This document shows, piece by piece, positions 1-7,474 of a stretch of 7,474 nucleotides of DNA; positions within the stretch are counted from its first letter, which is position 1, and every line of letters begins with the position of its first letter. The translations under genes were made by a program, and so were the position numbers. Location of the stretch: the NCBI GenBank assembly GCA_036565725.1, contig DATCXQ010000528.1:1-7474 (forward strand), read 5' to 3'. The notes under the pieces are model-generated. The model did no database searches. It had not been told where the DNA came from and was given only the letters and a program-made list of their open reading frames with translations. The stretch is from JAJVID01 sp036565725 (GTDB lineage Bacteria > Acidobacteriota > Blastocatellia > RBC074).

Positions 1-2602
1 AAGCCAGCAACGCTACCAGCGCCAGAAGCGTCGAGACGCCGGCGAACGTCAGCGGGTCGGTCGCGCTCACCTCGAACAGGAGCGTCTTCATCAGTCGTGT
101 CAACGCCAGCGCGCCTGCCAATCCGATCAGCGCGCCGATCAACGTCAGCTTCATTCCGTATCCGATGACGAGCCTCAGGACGTCGCCGGCCTGCGCTCCG
201 AACGCCATCCGCACGCCGATCTCATGCGTCCGCTGCCTGACCGTATAAGAGATGACACCGTACATCCCGACCGCGGCCAGTATCAGAGCGACCGCCCCGA
301 AGAAGGCGAGAAGCATCAGATAAAAACGGTGTTGCGAGATCGAGTTAGCGAGAAGTTGATCTAGCGTTCGGATGTTGGTGACCGGTTGGTCTTTGTCCAG
401 AGCCTTGATCTCGGCTCGCATCGCGGCGGCCAGACTGGCGTGATCCGAACCGCCGCGCGCCACCAATGATATCGGTAGGAAGCGAAATCCCGCAGGCATC
501 TGCGAAAAGGGCGTCTGCGCATAGGGCATATACATCTCCGGCCCGACCGGCGCGTCAAGGCCGTCGTGCTTCACGTCCTCAACGATTCCGACGATCTCCA
601 TCCACGGATATGGTCTTTGAGGCCCGCCGAGTTTGACCCTCTTGCCCAACGGGTTTTCATCAGGCCAGAAGCGACGGGCCATGGTCTCGTTGATGATCGC
701 CACGCCGGCGGCTTTTTCATGATCCTGTTCGCCGAAATAGCGCCCGCGCCGTAAAGCAATGCCCATCGTTCGCAAATAGTCAGGGCTGATCGCGCGCCAG
801 CCGGTTTGAGGCGTATCTTCGGGCGCGCTCGGCGTTCGCCCCTCGATGGTGAAACCAAAGTCGGGGTTTCCTGCTAAAGGAAGTGCGCTGGTCATACCGG
901 CGGACTGAACGCCGGGCAACCTTCTTATCCTCTCTAACACCTGCTCGAAGAAGAAGGCCCGTTGTTGGATTTCCGCGTACTTCGATTGAGGAAGGGCGAT
1001 CTGCATCGTCTGAACGCCGCGCGGATCGAAGCCGGGATCGACCTGCAGCAGGCGCGTGAAGCTGTTGATCATCAGCCCGGCGCCGATCAATAGCGCTAAT
1101 GACAACGCGACTTCGGACACCAGCAGAATGCTACGCAGGCCGAAGCGGCGAAAACTGACCGACGCTCCCCTGCCTCCTTCCTTGAGCGATTCGTTGAGGT
1201 TGAGTTTCGAGAACTGCCAGGCCGGCGCCAGGCTGGAGACCACGCCGGTCAACAGCGATACCGACAGCGTGAACCCCAGTGTGCGAAGATCAACGCCGAT
1301 TTCATGCGCCCTGGGAAGATTGCCCGGATTGACAGAGACGAGCGCCTCAACAATCCAGACCGCCAGCAGGAGCCCCACGCCGCCGCCGAGTAGCGCCAGC
1401 GGCATACTCTCGACGAACAATTGCCGGATCAAACGCGAGCGGCTCGCTCCGACAGCCGCGCGGATAGCCATCTCTCTCTGACGCGCCGCGGCCTGCGATA
1501 GCGACAGATTGGCTACATTTGCGCAGGCGATGAGGAGAACGAAACTCACTGCCCCAAACATAACAAGCAGCGCGCGCCGAACCCTTCCCACAACCTGCTC
1601 CTGCAAAGAGACCGCGTAAGCGCTCGGGACAGCGCCCGAAGACGGGAATCTGCCGGCGATCGCTTTCAACTCCGCGTTCGCTTGATCCAGATTGACGCTG
1701 GATTTAAGCCTCGCGATCACTCCAACGGGACGCCATCCGCGCCTGTTCAGATCGTTGGCGTCGAAAGGGACGTTAGTCCACAGTTCGTTTTGGAGGGATT
1801 GTGGAGGAAACTGGAAGCCGGGCGGCATGACTCCGACCACGGTGAAGTTCTCCCCGTCGAGCGCGAGCGACTTGCCTATGAGAGTGGCGTCAGAGCCAAA
1901 GCGTCGCTGCCACAAGCCATGGCTCAAGATGACGGCGCGCGGACCGCCAGTATGGTCTTCTTCTGGGAGAAAAGCGCGGCCCAGAGCCGGCGCCACGCCG
2001 AGCAGCGGAAAGAGGTCGGCGGAGACCCTGGCTCCAATAATTCGCTCAGGCTCGGCGCCGCCTGTCAGAGTGAATCCCTGGGGCCTGAACGCGGCCATCC
2101 GTTCGAAGACGCGGTTTTGATCCTTGTAATCGAGGAACTCCGGGGCCGAGACCGTGACCTGATTCGCGCCCAATTGTAGAAAGTTTTGCCAGACCTGTAC
2201 GAGCCGATCAGGGTCAGAGTACTGGAGTGGGCGAAGCAACACGGCGTTGACGACGCTGAAAATGGCCGTGTTCGCGCCGATGCCGAGCGCCAGCGTGAGG
2301 ACGGCAATCAATGTGAAGCCGGGATTCTTCATTAACGTTCGCGCGCCGTAGCGCAGGTCCTGAATCAGCGTCTCGATAAACCTCAAGCTCCACATCTCGC
2401 GGCTCACCTCCTTCAGCCAGGTTTGATTGCCGAATTGTCGCCGGGCGGCGTAGCGCGCCTCTTCCGCCGCCATCCCGGCATCCAGGTTCTGCTCGATCTG
2501 CATCTCGAGATGGAAGCGCATTTCCTCTTCCATCTCCCGCTCCAACCTTCCCCTGCGCGTCAGCGAGAGCAGCCGGCGCCAGAGTTGCCGTAAGGAATTC
2601 AT
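1..2602 (-). CDS. ADOP-family (MacB/FtsX-like) permease, PadR-linked; C-terminus cut by window edge
   Basis: Inner-membrane protein of the acidobacterial duplicated orphan permease family, related to MacB and FtsX; its substrate is unknown. I translated the frame base by base: it starts at ATG 2602 and runs 867 codons without a stop or frameshift to the left edge. Residues 1-80 are a charged, helical cytoplasmic prefix (EMEEEMRFHLEMQIEQ, then EEARYAARRQFGN). The first membrane segment is about 96-124 (LTLALGIGANTAIF), followed by an extracytoplasmic MacB-type domain to about 342. An FtsX-type block with ACANVANL at 360-367 and membrane helices spans about 345-460. The second half repeats this plan: helix 490-511, domain to about 757, FtsX block from 760 with RTHEIGVRMAFGAQ at 791-804. 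Aligned with the complete neighbour, about 20 residues are missing (the usual CYLPAR...VDP tail). It lies 21 bases after the padR stop, with only a weak G-rich ribosome site, so translational coupling is likely. The family is certain; the transported molecule is not. Confidence 0.95.
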   Translation of the reverse strand, partial: MNSLRQLWRRLLSLTRRGRLEREMEEEMRFHLEMQIEQNLDAGMAAEEARYAARRQFGNQTWLKEVSREMWSLRFIETLIQDLRYGARTLMKNPGFTLIAVLTLALGIGANTAIFSVVNAVLLRPLQYSDPDRLVQVWQNFLQLGANQVTVSAPEFLDYKDQNRVFERMAAFRPQGFTLTGGAEPERIIGARVSADLFPLLGVAPALGRAFLPEEDHTGGPRAVILSHGLWQRRFGSDATLIGKSLALDGENFTVVGVMPPGFQFPPQSLQNELWTNVPFDANDLNRRGWRPVGVIARLKSSVNLDQANAELKAIAGRFPSSGAVPSAYAVSLQEQVVGRVRRALLVMFGAVSFVLLIACANVANLSLSQAAARQREMAIRAAVGASRSRLIRQLFVESMPLALLGGGVGLLLAVWIVEALVSVNPGNLPRAHEIGVDLRTLGFTLSVSLLTGVVSSLAPAWQFSKLNLNESLKEGGRGASVSFRRFGLRSILLVSEVALSLALLIGAGLMINSFTRLLQVDPGFDPRGVQTMQIALPQSKYAEIQQRAFFFEQVLERIRRLPGVQSAGMTSALPLAGNPDFGFTIEGRTPSAPEDTPQTGWRAISPDYLRTMGIALRRGRYFGEQDHEKAAGVAIINETMARRFWPDENPLGKRVKLGGPQRPYPWMEIVGIVEDVKHDGLDAPVGPEMYMPYAQTPFSQMPAGFRFLPISLVARGGSDHASLAAAMRAEIKALDKDQPVTNIRTLDQLLANSISQHRFYLMLLAFFGAVALILAAVGMYGVISYTVRQRTHEIGVRMAFGAQAGDVLRLVIGYGMKLTLIGALIGLAGALALTRLMKTLLFEVSATDPLTFAGVSTLLALVALLA

Positions 2603-2623
2603 CGCGTGTAACCCCACTCGCCG

Positions 2624-2950
2624 CTAGGCTGCTTGCAGTATCTTGGCGATGGCGTCGGTCAGCCGGCCATAAGAGGCGACTTCGCCCTCCAACTGTTTGC
2701 GCCCCACCTTCGTCAGCTTGTAATACTTGGCCCGCCTGTTGTTCTCCGTCACTCCCCACTCAGCCTTGATCCAGCCCTTCTGCTCCATCCTGTAAAGCGC
2801 CGGGTAGAGAGATCCTTCGCCGATCTGGATCACCTCGTCGGTGAGCTGCCGGATGCGCAAGGCGATGGCGAACCCGTGCATCGGCTCGTGCGTGATGGTC
2901 TTGAGAATCAGCATGTCGAGCGTGCCCTGGAGTATGTCAACTTTAGTCAT
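2624..2950 (-). CDS. PadR-family transcriptional regulator (acidobacterial, permease-associated type)
   Basis: A 108-residue winged-helix DNA-binding protein, probably a dimeric repressor of its own promoter and of the permease behind it. It opens with DILQGTLDMLILKTI (residues 5-19) and HGFAIALRI (25-33). It then shows the family hallmark EGSLYPALYRMEQKGWI (about 45-61), followed by the wing region AEWGVTENNRRAKYYKLT, which is strongly characteristic of the acidobacterial PadR group found beside ADOP permeases. The C-terminal helix is short (residues about 88-108), as in the small PadR subfamily, so no separate ligand-binding domain is present. I chose ATG 2950 because AAAGGA lies 9 bases upstream and because the protein then begins where family members begin. 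An in-frame TTG at 3028 would add 26 residues unlike the family, and that TTG is also the first triplet of the likely -35 box. The effector is unknown; related PadR proteins respond to small molecules such as phenolic acids or drugs, but nothing here shows which. Confidence 0.95.
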   Translation of the reverse strand: MTKVDILQGTLDMLILKTITHEPMHGFAIALRIRQLTDEVIQIGEGSLYPALYRMEQKGWIKAEWGVTENNRRAKYYKLTKVGRKQLEGEVASYGRLTDAIAKILQAA

Positions 2951-2959
2951 GTCACGACG

Positions 2960-2965
2960 TCCTTT
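2960..2965 (-). promoter_or_regulatory. Ribosome binding site of the padR-type gene
   Basis: AAAGGA on the minus strand with a 9-base spacer to ATG 2950. It decides the start of the regulator in favour of 2950 over the upstream TTG at 3028. Confidence 0.75.
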
Positions 2966-2999
2966 GAATGAAATTCCTGCGGATGAAAAATCCGGGCGG

Positions 3000-3028
3000 A
3001 GTCTCGCAGGCTTCCCATCGAATGTCAA
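3000..3028 (-). promoter_or_regulatory. Candidate promoter for the PadR regulator and left permease
   Basis: On the minus strand a perfect TTGACA (3028-3023) is followed after 17 bases by GAGACT (3005-3000). This hexamer matches the consensus -10 at its second, fourth and sixth positions and is preceded by TGC, an extended -10 element. Transcription would begin near 2993, leaving a leader of about 43 bases before the ATG. The box is a sequence match only; the -10 is weak, as would suit a regulated promoter. Confidence 0.45.
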
Positions 3029-3244
3029 GGTAAGTAGAGGCGCCCCACATTTATCGCTGGTTAAACAGCTGTACTGAGTGATGATTAAAGGTGATACTGT
3101 CGCCGCGGCCCGGGCCTAGCTTCCCTTAGAACGTCGAAGTCTGGAACTGCGCCAGCAGGCCGTCGGAAAACACCGGCAGGCGCGCAATCCCTGCAGGCGG
3201 AAGGAGCGGGATCAGGGGAGCGGCGCGGGTAAAGAGAGGCTATG

Positions 3245-3267
3245 TTTCTGTCCCCTATTTTTCTGTC
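3245..3267. repeat. Short direct repeat TTTCTGTC, GGGGACAGA-type motif
   Basis: TTTCTGTC occurs at 3245-3252 and again at 3260-3267, separated by CCCTATT. Read on the minus strand it contains AAATAGGGGACAGAAA. From memory, similar GGGGACAGA/TCTGTCCCC strings recur as dispersed repeats in several bacterial genomes, often near REP-associated transposase genes. No transposase is visible here, so this would be a remnant or a lone repeat unit at most. Confidence 0.35.
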
Positions 3268-3318
3268 GGCGCCTCTGAATGGCTGAAACGATAATCAATG
3301 CTTATTAGACCGGCGCCT

Positions 3319-5982
<2,664 letters not shown>

Positions 5983-5987
5983 CAGCC

Positions 5988-5995
5988 CCTTCTTC
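5988..5995 (-). promoter_or_regulatory. Ribosome binding site of the 887-residue permease
   Basis: GAAGAAGG on the minus strand, five bases ahead of ATG 5982, inside the 40-base gap after the preceding permease. No promoter-like pair of hexamers fits in this gap, which supports read-through from the right. Confidence 0.6.
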
Positions 5996-6022
5996 GTTCA
6001 TAAGCGAGCGCCGGCAGTGCGA

Positions 6023-7474
6023 TTATTCGTGACGCAAAGCAACCAGCGGATCAACCTTCGTCGCGCGCCGCGCGGGCAGGTAACATGCCAGCCACGCCAC
6101 AATGGCCAGCGACAAAGCGCCTACGCTCAACGTCAATGGATCAGTCGCGCCGACGCCGAAGAGCAGCGGCCGCATCAGCCGTGTGAGCGCACAGGCCGAA
6201 AGCAGGCCGAGCGCGATCCCCATCAGCGCCAGTCTCATCCCCTGCCCCAGCGCCAGCCTTAACACGTCGCGCGAGGTCGCGCCCAACGCCATCCGCACTC
6301 CGATCTCGTGTGTGCGCGCGGCGACCGTGTACGAGAGGGCGCTGTAAATCCCCACGTTGGCGATCAGCAGCGCCAACAGCGCCAGTAGGCCGAGCAGCGC
6401 GAGCGCAAACCGATCCGGCGCGATGGAACGCTGAATTAACTGTTCCATTGTGCTGACCTTACTGACCGGTTGCGTCGCGTCAAGCTCGCGCGCCACCTGT
6501 TGCGCCGCGCCGGTCAACTTCAAAGGGTCGGCGGCCGTGCGCACGACGACGTTCATCGGCAGAAAAGGGGTTTGCGCATGCGGAATGAAGACTTCGGGCT
6601 GCGGCTTGCTCTTCAGGCCGTAATAACGGATGTCGCGCGTCACGCCGACGACTTCGTAGGCATACTTGCCGCGCGTGTAATCGAGCATCAGTTGTTTGCC
6701 GACGGCCGATTCGCCAGGCCAGACTTTCCTGGCGAAGCTTTCGCTGACGAGGATGACGGCGGGCGTTTCGGCGCGATCCTGCGCTGTAAAATTACGGCCC
6801 GCGAGCAGCGGGATGCCGAGCGCCGGCAAATATTCCGGCGTCGCCATGCGAAGGGCGACTTTGTCAGCCGCCGCGCTCGGCTCCGGTTCGCCCGCGCGCC
6901 AATACGGGCGCTCGAAATCCGTGTCGACGCCCATCGGCAAGACCGACACGGCCCCCGCCGCCACTACGCCGGGTAAGGCGCGCAGCCGTTCCAGCAGTCG
7001 TTGATAATAAAGCGTGGTTTCCGCCCGCCGGTAAGTGGGCCCGTTGAGCGAAATGTGCAGCGTCAGCAAATTGCTCGTGTCGAAGCCCGGCTCGACTGCG
7101 ATCAGGCGCGCGAAACTGCGCGTCAACAATCCCGCGCCGACCAGCAACACCATGGCCAACGCGATCTGCGCGACGACCAAGGCCTGTCGGAAGCGTTGCG
7201 AGGCGCCGGGCGTCGCGCCTTTTTCGCCGCCTTCTTTCAACGTCGTCGCAAGTTCCGTCCGCGCGTTGCGCCACGCCGGGAACAGTCCCGTAAACAAGCC
7301 GGTCAAAGCCGTCACCGCCAGCGTGAAGAGCAACACACGGCGGTCAATGGCCACTTCGTCCAACCGGGGAACGCCTGCGGGCGCGAGCGCAAGCAGCGCG
7401 GTCAATCCGTAGCGCGCCAGCGCCAATCCGGCCGCCCCGCCTAACATTGCGAGCAACAGGCTTTCCGTCAGCCA
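6023..7474 (-). CDS. ADOP-family (MacB/FtsX-like) permease, C-terminal 483 residues; start lies beyond the right edge
   Basis: Open from the right edge to a TAA at 6023-6025. The first visible residues (WLTESLLLAMLGG) align with residue 403 onward of the neighbouring 887-residue permease, so about 400 N-terminal residues lie outside the window. Numbering from the first visible residue: two helices of the first FtsX block (about 3-29 and 47-66), then the linker TTLKEGGEK. The second half follows, with a helix at 97-117 and a MacB-type extracytoplasmic domain to about 350. The last FtsX block has helices near 355-381, 411-428 and 447-466, with RTHEIGVRMALGAT at 387-400 and a C-terminal tail ATKVDPLVALRHE. 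Its head type cannot be seen. It precedes the next permease by 40 bases on the same strand and is probably in one operon with it. Substrate unknown; no ATPase motif. Confidence 0.95.
   Translation of the reverse strand, partial: WLTESLLLAMLGGAAGLALARYGLTALLALAPAGVPRLDEVAIDRRVLLFTLAVTALTGLFTGLFPAWRNARTELATTLKEGGEKGATPGASQRFRQALVVAQIALAMVLLVGAGLLTRSFARLIAVEPGFDTSNLLTLHISLNGPTYRRAETTLYYQRLLERLRALPGVVAAGAVSVLPMGVDTDFERPYWRAGEPEPSAAADKVALRMATPEYLPALGIPLLAGRNFTAQDRAETPAVILVSESFARKVWPGESAVGKQLMLDYTRGKYAYEVVGVTRDIRYYGLKSKPQPEVFIPHAQTPFLPMNVVVRTAADPLKLTGAAQQVARELDATQPVSKVSTMEQLIQRSIAPDRFALALLGLLALLALLIANVGIYSALSYTVAARTHEIGVRMALGATSRDVLRLALGQGMRLALMGIALGLLSACALTRLMRPLLFGVGATDPLTLSVGALSLAIVAWLACYLPARRATKVDPLVALRHE

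Larger units (their letters stand above)
2951..3318. other. Intergenic region between the two transcription units
   Basis: 368 bases without a convincing gene, lying between the end of the 887-residue permease and the start of the PadR regulator. Next to padR (2951-3030) it holds the ribosome site and candidate promoter. Around 3048-3100 it is richer in A+T and contains the palindrome ACAGCTGT (3065-3072) and two TACTG motifs 23 bases apart (3072 and 3095), a possible operator area. From 3120 to 3240 it turns very G+C-rich and holds a 37-codon minus-strand open stretch with no start codon. At 3245-3267 there is a short direct repeat. No hairpin followed by a T-run is seen on the minus strand after 3319, so the end of the upstream transcript is not defined. 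Confidence 0.6.

Noticed and set aside
1682..2179. 165-codon plus-strand open frame inside the left permease
   Set aside because: It is antisense to a verified continuous permease frame, has no ribosome site and no family-like sequence; such frames are expected opposite G+C-rich genes.
1..2602. Left permease as a pseudogene
   Set aside because: I suspected decay because there is no stop codon in the window, but full translation gives 867 unbroken codons that align in length with the neighbour; the gene is merely cut by the edge.
2951..3028. Longer PadR protein starting at TTG 3028
   Set aside because: The 26 extra residues do not resemble the family, and the TTG belongs to the likely -35 box; ATG 2950 has a good ribosome site.
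3268..3317. Hairpin from two GGCGCC copies as a terminator after the middle permease
   Set aside because: Only six self-complementary bases pair across a 38-base loop, and no T-run follows on the minus strand.
6470..6976. 168-codon plus-strand open frame inside the right permease
   Set aside because: Antisense shadow of the second extracytoplasmic domain; the permease frame on the other strand is clearly the coding one.

Overview
The window holds four genes, all read leftward (minus strand), and is almost entirely coding. Three encode large MacB/FtsX-type membrane proteins of the family known as acidobacterial duplicated orphan permeases (ADOP). The fourth is a small PadR-family repressor of the type that usually accompanies them. 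The high G+C content, these ADOP permeases and the acidobacterial-type PadR protein point to Acidobacteriota. A Blastocatellia or Solibacteres-like lineage is a guess from the permease style. The permeases spread between phyla, so the lineage is an inference.

Layout in transcription order (right to left). The C-terminal 483 codons of a first permease enter from the right edge and stop at 6023. After a 40-base gap comes a complete 887-residue permease (5982 to 3319). A 368-base non-coding stretch follows, with a plausible promoter at its downstream end. Then come a 108-residue PadR regulator (2950 to 2624) and, 21 bases further on, a third permease (2602 to beyond the left edge). That last gene is open without a stop for all 867 visible codons and lacks only about its last 20.

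The two right-hand permeases look like one transcription unit, and padR plus the left permease like a second. The PadR protein probably represses its own promoter and so controls the left permease. All three permeases share the same core: a transmembrane segment, an extracytoplasmic MacB-type domain, an FtsX-type membrane block, and then a second copy of this arrangement. No ATP-binding subunit is encoded here, so any ATPase partner lies elsewhere or is not used; the substrates are unknown. The two visible N-termini carry different cytoplasmic prefixes on the same core.

I found no RNA genes, CRISPR array, complete mobile element or clear terminator. The cluster is typical for the phylum, and I do not see a new system. 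The points most worth checking are the swapped prefixes, the gap upstream of padR (which holds possible debris of an insertion), and the near-identical coding blocks shared between the paralogues.
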